NCBI GenBank assembly: GCA_046297395.1
Contig: JBKCNM010000095.1
Location: 1 to 64,000, forward strand
DNA from: JBEICQ01 sp046297395
Lineage (GTDB): Bacteria; Bacteroidota; Bacteroidia; UBA4408
Direction: 5' to 3'
DNA length: 64,000 nt
The notes under the pieces were generated by a model that did not search any database, had not been told where the DNA came from, and saw only the letters and a list, made by a program, of their open reading frames with translations. How positions within the stretch are numbered: position 1 is the stretch's first letter; every line of letters starts with the position of its first letter. This document shows, in pieces, positions 9,175-17,981 of the stretch. The translations under genes were made by a program, and so were the position numbers.

Positions 9175-10197
9175 TTATGAACCTTGGGCATCTCTTTGCC
9201 GGTAAATTCTTTCGATGATGTCAACCACTTTTAATCCCTCGAGGGCATTGGTGGTAATGGTATTTTTACCTTTCAGGGTTTCAACCACATTTTCAAATAT
9301 GTAATGATGGTTGTTGGCAGAACCCTTATATGCCCCATAATCGTTGGCGGGATTGGTAGGTGCGAGTTCAGGCATGTTGTAATCTTTGATATGGCAGTAT
9401 TCAACCTTGTCCATGTACTGACCACCCACTTTCACACTTCCTTTGCTTCCTACAATGGTGATGCTGCTTTCAAGATTTTTATCCCATACCGAGGTGGAAT
9501 AGTTGATACATCCCATTCCCCCATTCACAAAGCGGAAGTTAACCATTCCACTGTCCTCAAAAGCAGTCATCCCCGCATGATTAAAATCATTGAACCTGCC
9601 TTGTATGTCTGTGATGTCTCCGAAGAGCCAGTACATGATGTCGATGAAGTGAGAAAACTGGGTAAAGAGCGTACCTCCATCCAAATCTGCCGTGCCTTTC
9701 CAGCCTCCGGATTTGTAATATCTGTCGTCGCGGTTCCAGTAACAATTCAGTTGAACCATGTAAACATCTCCAATAATTTGGTCAGATACAATTTCTCTGA
9801 GCCACATGGATGGGGGAGAGTAGCGGTTTTGCATCACACAAAACACCTGCTTGTGCATCTGAAGTGCCTTGTAGATTACCTGTTCGCAATCTGCTTTGGT
9901 CAGTGCCATGGGTTTTTCTACCACCACATGTTTCCCTTTTTCGAGGGCAAGGATACTTTGTGAGCCATGCAGTCCATTGGGAGTACAAATGCTTACCACC
10001 TCTATGTCCGGATGCGCTGTTAGCATCTCTTCCATATTTTGAAAAAAGGGCTCATTCAAATCTTTTAATTGAAGTTGTGCAGGATTCATCACATCACAAA
10101 CTGCCAGCAACTGACATTCAGGATTGCGTCTGATCATCTCGGCGTGTCTTCTGCCGATATGGCCTTGCCCAACTACAGCAAACTTGATTTTTCCCAT
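9175..10197 (-). CDS. Gfo/Idh/MocA family oxidoreductase, WbpB-like UDP-GlcNAcA 3-dehydrogenase
   Basis: Predicted to oxidise C3 of UDP-GlcNAc uronic acid, giving the 3-keto intermediate that is later aminated. The N terminus carries FAVVGQGHIGRRHAEMI (NAD binding), then SICTPNGLH and the family hallmark EKPMAL; the C-terminal half is the alpha/beta substrate domain with WKGTADLDGGTLFTQFSHFID. Length 340 aa, slightly longer than WbpB of Pseudomonas (about 316). The assignment to WbpB rather than another Gfo/Idh enzyme rests mainly on the neighbouring wbpA- and wbpD-like genes. It is 6 bp downstream of the acetyltransferase gene. Confidence 0.85.
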   Translation of the reverse strand: MGKIKFAVVGQGHIGRRHAEMIRRNPECQLLAVCDVMNPAQLQLKDLNEPFFQNMEEMLTAHPDIEVVSICTPNGLHGSQSILALEKGKHVVVEKPMALTKADCEQVIYKALQMHKQVFCVMQNRYSPPSMWLREIVSDQIIGDVYMVQLNCYWNRDDRYYKSGGWKGTADLDGGTLFTQFSHFIDIMYWLFGDITDIQGRFNDFNHAGMTAFEDSGMVNFRFVNGGMGCINYSTSVWDKNLESSITIVGSKGSVKVGGQYMDKVEYCHIKDYNMPELAPTNPANDYGAYKGSANNHHYIFENVVETLKGKNTITTNALEGLKVVDIIERIYRQRDAQGS

Positions 10198-10203
10198 AAG
10201 TGA

Positions 10204-10788
10204 TTATGCTATTTTTTTTACCTGACCGTCGCTGAGTGTGTAAGTTTCACCGCTTTCAGGACAGGTGGCGATTCCTTCGGTATTGAAGTGAAGACGATGT
10301 CCGTATTCACTCATCCAGCCGGCCTGTCTTGCCGGGTTACCCATCCATAGACTATAATCAGGGACATTCTTGGTGACTACTGCCCCTGCGCCGATAAATG
10401 CAAACTTTCCTATGTTATGTCCGCATACAATGGTGGCATTGGCACCTATAGACGCTCCTTTTCCAACATGGGTGCGGGCGTATTGGGCACGGCGGTTTAC
10501 TGCACTGCGCGGATTTGTAACATTCGTAAATACCATGGAAGGACCCAAAAAAACATCGTCTTCGCAGGTTACACCGGTGTAGATGGATACATTGTTCTGC
10601 ACCTTTACATTTTTTCCCAATACAACCTCGGGAGAAACCACCACATTCTGTCCGAGATTGCAGTTTTCTCCGATGGTACAGTTGGGCATGACATGTGAAA
10701 AATGCCAAATTTTTGTTCCTTTTCCGATTGAACAACCTTCGTCTACAACAGCGGTAGGATGTACAAAATAATCGTTTGCCGGTTCCAT
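10204..10788 (-). CDS. UDP-3-amino-sugar N-acetyltransferase, WbpD-like
   Basis: A left-handed parallel beta-helix acyltransferase: hexapeptide repeats with the [LIV]Gxxxx pattern run through most of its 194 aa, for example CSIGKGTKIWHFSHV, TIGENCNLGQNVVV and ASIGANATIVCGHNIG. The start FVHPTAVVDEG and the ending SEYGHRL with a short zinc-ribbon-like CPESGETY tail match the WbpD/WlbB group, which acetylates the 3-amino group of UDP-GlcNAc(3N)A using acetyl-CoA. Its ATG directly abuts the stop codon of the acylphosphatase gene. Its amine substrate requires a WbpE-type aminotransferase that is not found in the operon. Confidence 0.88.
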   Translation of the reverse strand: MEPANDYFVHPTAVVDEGCSIGKGTKIWHFSHVMPNCTIGENCNLGQNVVVSPEVVLGKNVKVQNNVSIYTGVTCEDDVFLGPSMVFTNVTNPRSAVNRRAQYARTHVGKGASIGANATIVCGHNIGKFAFIGAGAVVTKNVPDYSLWMGNPARQAGWMSEYGHRLHFNTEGIATCPESGETYTLSDGQVKKIA

Positions 10789-11061
10789 TTATTCCTTGAT
10801 TTCAAAACCTTCCAGTTGCTGCATCTGGGCCACTGAGTATTTTACAGCAGTTACCTCAGATGCCGGGGAGCCTTTCTGGCAGGCGATGATGAGTTCATTA
10901 AGTTTTTCTTCTTCGGCCTCTGCTTCAATAAATACAGTTCCGTTGGGGAGGTTTTGCACAGAGCCCGTGATGCCCAGTTTTTGGGCTTGCTCTCTTACAA
11001 ACTTTCTGAAGGTAACACCTTGTACCTTGCCCCATACTACAATGTTGAAATGTCTTTCCAT
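10789..11061 (-). CDS. acyP: Acylphosphatase
   Basis: Hydrolyses acyl phosphates such as carbamoyl- or 1,3-bisphosphoglyceryl phosphate. The 90 aa protein has the family layout VWGKVQGVTFRKFVREQA at residues 9-26, where the arginine before the second lysine-rich turn and VxGVxFR loop bind phosphate, and GSVQNLPNGTVFIEAEA, containing the catalytic asparagine. It sits between the decarboxylase gene (6 bp gap) and the acetyltransferase gene (no gap), so it is cotranscribed with sugar-nucleotide enzymes, an odd place for a housekeeping phosphatase. Confidence 0.92.
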   Translation of the reverse strand: MERHFNIVVWGKVQGVTFRKFVREQAQKLGITGSVQNLPNGTVFIEAEAEEEKLNELIIACQKGSPASEVTAVKYSVAQMQQLEGFEIKE

Positions 11062-11067
11062 GAGTAA

Positions 11068-12045
11068 TTATGCAAATTGGCGGTGTTCTTTTTTAAACAA
11101 TTCTTCTTTGGGCAGGCCCTTGAAGTATTCATAGGTAATGGCAAGTCCTTCGGCGCGTTTTACCTGAGGTTTCCAGCCAAGAATTTTCTCTGCCAAACCA
11201 ATGTCGGGTCTGCGTTGTTTGGGATCATCCTTGGGCAATGGGAGAGAAATCAGTTTTTGGCTGGTACCTGTTAAGCGGATAATCTCCTCTCCAAATTCTT
11301 TGATCGTTATTTCTTCGGGATTGCCGATGTTTACCGGCATGGGATAATCACTAAGCAACAACCGATAGATGCCTTCAATGAGGTCGTCTACAAAACAAAA
11401 TGAGCGGGTTTGTGAACCATCCCCAAACATGGTCAGGTCCTCGCCCCTGAGTGCCTGTCCGATAAAAGCAGGCAGTACCCTACCGTCGTTCAAACGCATT
11501 CGGGGACCATAAGTATTAAAAATCCTGACAATTCTGGTTTCCAGTCCATGGTAATTGTGGTAGGCCATGGTGAGTGCCTCCATGAATCGTTTGGCTTCAT
11601 CGTAACAACCGCGAGGGCCTACGGGATTTACATTGCCCCAGTAATCCTCCACTTGGGGATGCACCACCGGATCGCCGTAAACCTCTGAGGTGGAGGCAAC
11701 CAAAACACGGGATTTTTTTACGCGGGCCAGGCCCAGCACATTGTGTGTACCAAGGGAACTAACCTTGAGCGTTTGTATAGGTATTTTAAGGTAATCAATC
11801 GGACTGGCGGGAGAGGCAAAATGCAAGATATAATCCAGCTCACCGGGAACAAAAACAAACTTGGATACATCGTGGTGATAAAATTCAAACTGTTCCAGTT
11901 TGAAGAGATGGGCGATGTTTCGCAGGTCTCCCGTGATGAGGTTGTCCATGCCTATCACATGATAGCCTTCCCTGATGAGTCGGTCACAAAGATGTGAACC
12001 CAAAAAACCGGCGGCGCCGGTGACCAATGCCCTTTTTCTGTTCAT
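11068..12045 (-). CDS. UDP-glucuronate decarboxylase (UDP-xylose synthase type)
   Basis: Converts UDP-glucuronate to UDP-xylose with a transient NAD-dependent oxidation. The 325 aa extended short-chain dehydrogenase shows VTGAAGFLGSHLCD at the N terminus, HFASPASPIDY, ASTSEVYGDP, the catalytic YDEAK and the decarboxylase-typical segment GPRGCYDEAKR, then NTYGPRM and TRSFCFVDDL. It is the first gene of the polysaccharide operon. The donor UDP-glucuronate would need a UDP-glucose dehydrogenase; the dehydrogenase in this operon looks specific for HexNAc instead. Upstream trxB is 61 bp away on the same strand. Confidence 0.92.
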   Translation of the reverse strand: MNRKRALVTGAAGFLGSHLCDRLIREGYHVIGMDNLITGDLRNIAHLFKLEQFEFYHHDVSKFVFVPGELDYILHFASPASPIDYLKIPIQTLKVSSLGTHNVLGLARVKKSRVLVASTSEVYGDPVVHPQVEDYWGNVNPVGPRGCYDEAKRFMEALTMAYHNYHGLETRIVRIFNTYGPRMRLNDGRVLPAFIGQALRGEDLTMFGDGSQTRSFCFVDDLIEGIYRLLLSDYPMPVNIGNPEEITIKEFGEEIIRLTGTSQKLISLPLPKDDPKQRRPDIGLAEKILGWKPQVKRAEGLAITYEYFKGLPKEELFKKEHRQFA

Positions 12046-12106
12046 AATGATTTCAGGGCTGCGAATTTAACAAAAGAAAAGGCAGTTCCTGTCCTGAGTT
12101 CACAAT

Positions 12107-13054
12107 TTAGTGGATTCCTGATGAGGCCAGCCATCGCTCTGCATCAAGGGCTGCCATGCAACCTGAACCCGCAGCGGTAACTGCCTGGCGGTAAATTTTG
12201 TCTTGTACATCCCCGCAGGCAAACACCCCCGGAATATTTGTTTTGGAGCTGCCGGGTATGGTTTTGATGTATCCTTCCGCATCCATCTCCAACTGGTTTT
12301 TAAAAATCCCTGAATTAGGGGTATGGCCAATGGCGACGAAGAAGCCCGTAACCGGAATGGTTTGAAGTTCTCCGCTCAGCAGATTTCTAACCCTGACCGA
12401 ATGCACGGATTGGTCTCCTAATATTTCCTCTGTTTCTGTGTTCCAAAGGATTTCAATGTTGGGTGTATTCATTACTCGGTGCTGCATGGCTTTTGATGCT
12501 CTCATCTCGCCTTTTCGTACCAGCATGGTTACTTTTTTACAAAGCTTGGCAAGATAGGTGGCTTCCTCTGCGGCAGTATCACCCGCGCCAACGATGGCCA
12601 CTTCCTGTCCGCGGAAGAAAAATCCATCACATACCGCACAGGCTGATACACCGAAGCCATTGAATTTTTGTTCGCTTTCGAGACCCAACCAGCGGGCAGA
12701 GGCGCCTGTAGCAATGATGATGGAATTGGCAAGAATCTCATGCTTTTCATCGGCAATCACCTTAAATGGATAAACCGAGAAATCCACTGAGCTGATCCAG
12801 CCGTAGCGTACATCTGTTCCGAATCTCATAGCCTGTGCCTTGAGGTCTTCCATCATCTCCGGTCCCTTTGTACCCTTGGGATACCCCGGAAAATTATCAA
12901 CTTCTGTGGTGATGGTAAGCTGTCCGCCCGGTTGCAAACCTTCATAAACAACAGGTTTCATATCGGCCCTGGCAGCATAAATGGCTGCCGTGTAGCCGGC
13001 CGGGCCACTGCCGATAATCAGGCAGTGAATAGTCTCTGCAGATTCATTTGTCAT
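12107..13054 (-). CDS. trxB: Thioredoxin-disulfide reductase
   Basis: NADPH-dependent flavoenzyme that reduces thioredoxin. The 315 aa protein has IIGSGPAGYTAAIYAARA (FAD), the redox pair CAVCDG at Cys139/Cys142, VGAGDTAAEEATYLA (NADPH), and GVFACGDVQDKIYRQ near the C terminus (FAD). An upstream in-frame start at 13072 exists, but the ATG at 13054 is preferred because an exact -7 box lies 5 nt before it. Confidence 0.96.
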   Translation of the reverse strand: MTNESAETIHCLIIGSGPAGYTAAIYAARADMKPVVYEGLQPGGQLTITTEVDNFPGYPKGTKGPEMMEDLKAQAMRFGTDVRYGWISSVDFSVYPFKVIADEKHEILANSIIIATGASARWLGLESEQKFNGFGVSACAVCDGFFFRGQEVAIVGAGDTAAEEATYLAKLCKKVTMLVRKGEMRASKAMQHRVMNTPNIEILWNTETEEILGDQSVHSVRVRNLLSGELQTIPVTGFFVAIGHTPNSGIFKNQLEMDAEGYIKTIPGSSKTNIPGVFACGDVQDKIYRQAVTAAGSGCMAALDAERWLASSGIH

Positions 13055-13059
13055 GTCGG

Positions 13060-13067
13060 CAAAGGTA
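13060..13067 (-). promoter_or_regulatory. Bacteroidota -7 box TACCTTTG for trxB
   Basis: Exact TAnnTTTG match on the minus strand, ending 5 nt before the trxB ATG. At this distance the transcript would start at or next to the start codon, implying a leaderless mRNA. Confidence 0.5.
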
Positions 13068-13193
13068 ATCATCCGAATGTGTCCGTATACTTGTTATGCA
13101 AGACTTTTACACAGGTAATGATGAAAAACTAGTGAGCCTGCAGAAACAGGCTTGGGCTTTTATTAGTACCTTTCAGGCCACATTACAAATCTC

Positions 13194-13712
13194 ATGAAAA
13201 TAGAAAAAAACAGGGTAGTTTCTCTCAGCTACAACCTGCATGTACCCGAGAGCGAAGGAAATGGCGAAGAAATGGTTGAACAGACGAGCCCCGAAAACCC
13301 TTTTGTTTTTTTGTTCGGAAGCGGAAACTTGCTTGAATCTTTTGAAAACAACCTGATTGGCAAAACAACCGGCGAAGGTTTTGATTTTATCATTCCTGCT
13401 GCCAACGGCTATGGTGAATATGATGCCGATAAGTTGGCGGAAATTCCCATAGAGGCTTTCCAGGGACCCGATGGCAGCATCGACGAAGAAATGGTGCAGC
13501 CCGGTAATGAACTCCCCATGGTGGACAGCGATGGCAATCGTTTGCTTGGCATTGTGGATGAGGTAACTCCTGAGTTTGTTCGCATGGATTTTAACCATCC
13601 GCTCGCAGGCAGCGATCTGCATTTCACCGGAATTATTCTGAATGTGAGAGAAGCATCTCATGATGAAATTGCCCATGGTCATGTACACGGGCCTCACGGA
13701 CACCAACACTAA
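13194..13712 (+). CDS. slyD: FKBP-type peptidyl-prolyl cis-trans isomerase, SlyD-like
   Basis: Prolyl isomerase/chaperone of the SlyD group. The FKBP fold is split by an insert-in-flap domain: NPFVFLFGSGNLLESFENNL and GKTTGEGFDFIIPAANGYGEYD in the N-terminal part, a middle insertion (residues about 75-130), then FNHPLAGSDLHFTGIILNVREA closing the fold. The 172 aa chain ends in a histidine-rich tail (HGHVHGPHGHQH) that would bind nickel or zinc, as in SlyD. It stands alone between divergent trxB and downstream dxs. Confidence 0.93.
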   Translation: MKIEKNRVVSLSYNLHVPESEGNGEEMVEQTSPENPFVFLFGSGNLLESFENNLIGKTTGEGFDFIIPAANGYGEYDADKLAEIPIEAFQGPDGSIDEEMVQPGNELPMVDSDGNRLLGIVDEVTPEFVRMDFNHPLAGSDLHFTGIILNVREASHDEIAHGHVHGPHGHQH

Positions 13713-13767
13713 ACCAACCTTAAACAAAAGCCTTCTGCTGATGTTTATTTAACTTACCTCAAAACCA

Positions 13768-15696
13768 ATGGATGTTAAAGTAGGGAAACTGCTTCAAAAG
13801 ATTGAATATCCTTCAGATCTAAGGGCACTCAAAAAAGAAGAACTTCCGAAAGTATGCAATGAGCTGCGCGATTTCATTATCGATGTGGTCTCTGTGAAAG
13901 GTGGACATTTTGGAGCCAGCCTCGGAGTGGTTGAGCTTACAGTAGCACTTCATTATGTGTTTAACACGCCCCATGATCAACTGGTATGGGATGTGGGACA
14001 TCAGGCCTATGGCCACAAGATTCTTACAGGCAGACGAAAAATATTTCACACAAACAGAAAATACAAAGGCCTCTCAGGATTTCCAAAAAGAGATGAATCA
14101 GAATACGACACGCTTGGCGTAGGACATTCATCCACTTCAATTTCAGCCGCCCTGGGCATGGCTGTGGCAAATCGTTATAAGAATGATCCCCGGCAACATG
14201 TGGCCATCATTGGCGATGGTGCCATGACAGCAGGTTTGGCTTTTGAAGGGCTCAATCATGCAGGTGTTGAAAATTCCAATCTCCTGGTCATCCTCAACGA
14301 CAATTGCATGTCCATCGATCCCAATGTGGGCGCATTAAAGGAATACCTCACAGACATCACCACCTCGCACACTTATAACAAGGTAAGAGACGACATCTGG
14401 AACCTGCTCGGCAAAGTGTCTAAGTTTGGTCCCAATGCCCAGGCAGTGGCTTCAAAAATTGAAGCAGGAGTGAAGGCTGCCCTGCTCAAACAAAGCAATC
14501 TCTTCGAGTCATTGCGATTCAGGTATTTCGGTCCGGTAGACGGACATGATGTAATCCGCTTAACCGGCATTCTCAATGACCTGAAAGACATTCCCGGTCC
14601 TAAAATCCTGCATGTGCTAACACAAAAAGGAAAAGGATACAAGTTTTCTGAAGAAGGCAATCAAACACTTTGGCATGCCCCGGGGCTTTTCAATAAAGAA
14701 ACCGGCGAGATTATCAAGGTAGCTCCTGCCTCTCCACAACCACCCAAATACCAGGATGTATTCGGGCATACGATTGTGGAACTGGCAGAGAAAAATGAAA
14801 AAATCATGGGCATTACGCCTGCAATGCCCAGTGGCTGTTCGCTCAACATCATGATGAAAGCCATGCCCGACAGAGCATTTGATGTGGGTATTGCGGAGCA
14901 ACATGCAGTAACTTTTTCTGCCGGACTGGCTACACAGGGGCTCATACCCTTTTGTAATATCTACTCTTCATTTATGCAACGCGCATACGACCAGGTTATT
15001 CATGATGTGGCTTTGCAAAAATTACATGTTGTGTTTTGTCTCGACAGGGGTGGCCTTGCCGGTGCAGATGGACCTACGCATCATGGTGCCTACGACATTG
15101 CCTACCTGCGTTGCATTCCCGGCATGGTGGTCTCTGCTCCCATGAATGAGGAAGAACTGCGCAACCTTATGTATTCTGCTCAGCTCAAAAACCATGGTCC
15201 CTTCAGCATCCGTTATCCCAGAGGAAATGGCGTAATGGTAAACTGGAAAACACCTTTCCGCGAAATCATCCCCGGCAAAGGGCGTAAGTTGCGCCATGGC
15301 AACGATTTGGCAATACTCACCCTCGGACATCCCGGCAACTTTGCCACAGAGGCCTGTGAAACACTCGCCGAACAAGGCATTGAAGCTGCCCATTACGACA
15401 TGCGATTTGCCAAGCCTCTTGATGAATCCATTCTCCATGAAGTATTTAGCAAGTTTGACATGGTAATCACTGTTGAAGATGGATGTGTGGTAGGTGGCAT
15501 GGGCAGTGCGGTAACAGAATTTATGGCAGAAAATGGTTACAAGGCCATGGTGAAGCGACTGGGTATCCCGGATCGGTTTGTAGAACACGGGGAACAACCG
15601 GAACTATGGGCTGAATGTGGTTTTGATGCGGCAGCTATTGTGAAGGTAGCCCTTGAGTCGGTAAAAAAATCCAGCAAACTTTCTGTTCGCCGCTAA
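13768..15696 (+). CDS. dxs: 1-deoxy-D-xylulose-5-phosphate synthase
   Basis: Thiamine-diphosphate enzyme joining pyruvate and glyceraldehyde-3-phosphate, the entry step of the MEP isoprenoid pathway. Seen in order: VWDVGHQAYGHKILTGR, the ThDP/Mg motif GDGAMTAGLAFEGLNHAG with the matching asparagine NDNCMSI, the second transketolase domain with VGIAEQHAVTFSAG (catalytic Glu), LDRGGLAGADGPTHHG, and the C-terminal domain VEDGCVVGGMGSAV. At 642 aa it is complete. The pathway's ispE lies further along the window (32.5 kb). A MATE transporter follows after 4 bp. Confidence 0.97.
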   Translation: MDVKVGKLLQKIEYPSDLRALKKEELPKVCNELRDFIIDVVSVKGGHFGASLGVVELTVALHYVFNTPHDQLVWDVGHQAYGHKILTGRRKIFHTNRKYKGLSGFPKRDESEYDTLGVGHSSTSISAALGMAVANRYKNDPRQHVAIIGDGAMTAGLAFEGLNHAGVENSNLLVILNDNCMSIDPNVGALKEYLTDITTSHTYNKVRDDIWNLLGKVSKFGPNAQAVASKIEAGVKAALLKQSNLFESLRFRYFGPVDGHDVIRLTGILNDLKDIPGPKILHVLTQKGKGYKFSEEGNQTLWHAPGLFNKETGEIIKVAPASPQPPKYQDVFGHTIVELAEKNEKIMGITPAMPSGCSLNIMMKAMPDRAFDVGIAEQHAVTFSAGLATQGLIPFCNIYSSFMQRAYDQVIHDVALQKLHVVFCLDRGGLAGADGPTHHGAYDIAYLRCIPGMVVSAPMNEEELRNLMYSAQLKNHGPFSIRYPRGNGVMVNWKTPFREIIPGKGRKLRHGNDLAILTLGHPGNFATEACETLAEQGIEAAHYDMRFAKPLDESILHEVFSKFDMVITVEDGCVVGGMGSAVTEFMAENGYKAMVKRLGIPDRFVEHGEQPELWAECGFDAAAIVKVALESVKKSSKLSVRR

Positions 15697-15700
15697 TACA

Positions 15701-17053
15701 GTGGAAAAAGAAGATTTTGGTCATGCGCACATATGGCGTGTAGCCTATCCTCTTGTATTGGGAGGAGTGGCTCAGGTTGTTATCAACGGCACAGATACAG
15801 CCTTCCTCGGAAGGATTGGTGAAATAGCCATGGGCGCTGCAGCTATTGCAGGATTGTACTATGTTACATTTTTTATGCTCGGCCTCGGATTTGGAATTGG
15901 TACACAAATTCTGGTAGCAAGACATGAGGGTGAAAACAATCCCACTGAGGTGCGTAATACCATGCAGCAATCTCTTTTTTTTCTCGGTGTTTTGGCCGTT
16001 TTATTGTTTGTTTTGATGCAGGTTTTCAGCCCCTGGCTCTTGCATTTTTTTGTGGAGTCTGATGCCATCAGGGATTCTTGCATATCCTTTATCACTTACC
16101 GTTCATGGGGTATTTTTCCGGGCTTTGCCATTCTTTGGGTAAGGTCTTTTTATGCCGGCACGGCAAACACACGCATTATTTCGGTAACTACTTTGCTTAC
16201 AGCCTTGCTCAACATGCTGTTTAATTATCTGCTGGTTTTTGGCAAAGGTGGATTTCCTGCCATGGGCATATCCGGATCGGGACTTGCCAGTACCCTGGCG
16301 GAGACATTCACGGCTTGCTTTGCCTTGCTTTGGTTGGCAAGTGACAAAAAATCCGCCAAATATAAATTGCTCAAAAAAATGCGTTTCGATGCCGGTGCAT
16401 TCCGCAAACTCATCGAACTTTCTTCTCCGCTGATGTTGCAAATTTTTATCAGCCTTTGTTCTTGGTTTGCCTTTTTTCTGATCATCGAAAAAACGGGCGC
16501 CCATAACCTGGCCATCTCCAACCTGGTGCGAAATGTTTACATGATATTGATGATTCCTTTGCTGGGTTTTTCTAATGCCACCAATACGCTCGTGAGCAAC
16601 CTCATCGGACGCAAAGAATCTGAGAGGGTTTTTGAGTTGCTAAAAAGAATATGTCTGCAAAGTAGTTTGTGTACGCTGGTGATAGTTCTTTTTACGCTTG
16701 CCCTTCCTAGGCTTGTGATGAGTGTTTTTACCAATGACGAAATCTTGATTTCCCACACCTTGTCAAGCCTGCAGGTCATCAGTGGTTCATGCTTGCTCTT
16801 TTCTGTCGTGAACATTCTCCTGAGTGCCATCTCCGGAGCAGGATTTACAATAGCCTCACTGATCATAGAGACGCTTACACTTATCATTTACCTGCTCTAT
16901 GTATACTGGCTCTCAGTAAGACTCCATCTTCGCATTGAGTGGATATGGAGCTCGGAGTATGTATATTTCTTTATGCTTGGCTGCTGTTCGATATGGTTTC
17001 TTAAGCTTCGACTGCAAAACAAACTGGCGCTTTCAGACGAGCGCAATCATTGA
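15701..17053 (+). CDS. MATE family efflux transporter
   Basis: Multidrug/toxin extrusion permease of the inner membrane. The 450 aa chain contains about twelve hydrophobic segments in two similar halves, with the typical opening IWRVAYPLVLGGVAQVVINGTDTAFLG and the mid-protein ISGSGLASTLAE; substrate and coupling ion (H+ or Na+) are not evident. It begins with GTG, since the first in-frame ATG lies well inside the first helix region. It follows dxs by 4 bp and its last 21 bp overlap the convergent RidA gene. Confidence 0.9.
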   Translation: MEKEDFGHAHIWRVAYPLVLGGVAQVVINGTDTAFLGRIGEIAMGAAAIAGLYYVTFFMLGLGFGIGTQILVARHEGENNPTEVRNTMQQSLFFLGVLAVLLFVLMQVFSPWLLHFFVESDAIRDSCISFITYRSWGIFPGFAILWVRSFYAGTANTRIISVTTLLTALLNMLFNYLLVFGKGGFPAMGISGSGLASTLAETFTACFALLWLASDKKSAKYKLLKKMRFDAGAFRKLIELSSPLMLQIFISLCSWFAFFLIIEKTGAHNLAISNLVRNVYMILMIPLLGFSNATNTLVSNLIGRKESERVFELLKRICLQSSLCTLVIVLFTLALPRLVMSVFTNDEILISHTLSSLQVISGSCLLFSVVNILLSAISGAGFTIASLIIETLTLIIYLLYVYWLSVRLHLRIEWIWSSEYVYFFMLGCCSIWFLKLRLQNKLALSDERNH

Positions 17054-17410
17054 AATCTCAACCCCTGCATCTTTGGGTAATCGTGCCACCTGAACAGTTT
17101 CTCTTGCGGGAAACTGACCATCGAAAAATGAACCATATACCCGGTTCACAACTTCAAAATCATTTAAGTCGCGTAAAAAAATGCTGACTTTAATCACTTT
17201 TGAAAAATCTGTTCCCGCCGCTTTGAGCACAGCTTCGAGGTTTGACATGACCTGTTTGGTTTCGGAGGTGATATCCTGGTTAATCATGCTTCCGCTCTCA
17301 GGATGGAGGGCAATTTGTCCGGATGTAAAAAGCATGTTACCTGCTTTTACTGCCTGGCTATAGGGCCCAATGGCAGCAGGGGCGCTATTGGTATGTACGA
17401 TGGTTTTCAT
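17033..17410 (-). CDS. ridA: RidA/YjgF family enamine/imine deaminase
   Basis: Small trimeric protein of the Rid family, which hydrolyses reactive enamines released by PLP enzymes. The 125 aa protein shows the family pattern AIGPYSQAVKAGNMLFTSGQIAL, NLEAVLKAAG and PARETVQVARLPKDAGVEI, retaining the arginine used for carboxylate binding. The second Glu of the usual C-terminal VEIE motif is Ser here (VEIS). The start at 17410 matches other RidA proteins; the frame remains open further upstream to 17506, but that part is not homologous-looking. It overlaps the 3' end of the MATE gene on the opposite strand. Confidence 0.93.
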   Translation of the reverse strand: MKTIVHTNSAPAAIGPYSQAVKAGNMLFTSGQIALHPESGSMINQDITSETKQVMSNLEAVLKAAGTDFSKVIKVSIFLRDLNDFEVVNRVYGSFFDGQFPARETVQVARLPKDAGVEISMIALV

Positions 17411-17664
17411 GTTCTGCAAAATTGTAAAAAATAGGCATACTATATCATATGCGCATTGATGGCTGTTTGTACGAACGATATTGCCCTCGGTAAAGCAATG
17501 ATGCATACATGCAGATACGGGAGGCGTTACACGATCTTACTTTTAAGCATAAAGCATTGGGTTTTAGAGTTGTTTTGCGCCTTATGAGTGTGATAAATAT
17601 GGATACCTATTTGAATCGGATAAGTGTCCTTACTTTCGCCTTAACGAGTTTTTCATATTTGATT

Positions 17665-17765
17665 TAAATAATCCCAAAAAACAAATCTATTTCTGTAAAA
17701 TAATATTCTATCCTATAATTTTTTACCGCTACCGTTTTTGGGATGGTCTAGTAAATAATCCCAAA
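17665..17765. repeat. 14-bp direct repeat with an inverted partner
   Basis: TAAATAATCCCAAA occurs at 17665-17678 and again at 17752-17765. Between them, TTTTTGGGAT (17735-17744) is the exact reverse complement of ATCCCAAAAA (17671-17680), so a 10 bp stem could form. The arrangement could be an operator pair or a folded leader for the gene starting at 18005, or an unrelated short repeat. Confidence 0.6.
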
Positions 17766-17973
17766 GTGCGGAATTTTCAAACTTGCTTGGCCACTCTCCA
17801 TCTTTTTATTCCGGTTTTATTATTCAGTACAAATTTGTTCAGCTGCTTTACCAACCTGCCTTTATTGGATTATTTTCCGGGTTCATTGACTTTGAACATA
17901 ATTGATTGATGGAGGCGAATAAAAAAATGGAGTAAGAGCAACATGGTGATGTATCAGGCTAGGTATTTTTAAT

Positions 17974-17981
17974 TACATTTG
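17974..17981 (+). promoter_or_regulatory. Bacteroidota -7 box TACATTTG for the diheme lipoprotein gene
   Basis: Exact TAnnTTTG match ending 23 nt before the ATG at 18005; predicted to drive the lipoprotein and its downstream T9SS partner. Confidence 0.45.

Noticed and set aside
13135..13152. Hairpin AGCCTG/CAGGCT with loop CAGAAA upstream of slyD
   Set aside because: Only 6 bp and no following T run; a terminator or attenuator is not supported.
13173..13727. 184-codon frame opposite slyD
   Set aside because: Shadow of slyD with biased composition; slyD has clear FKBP motifs.
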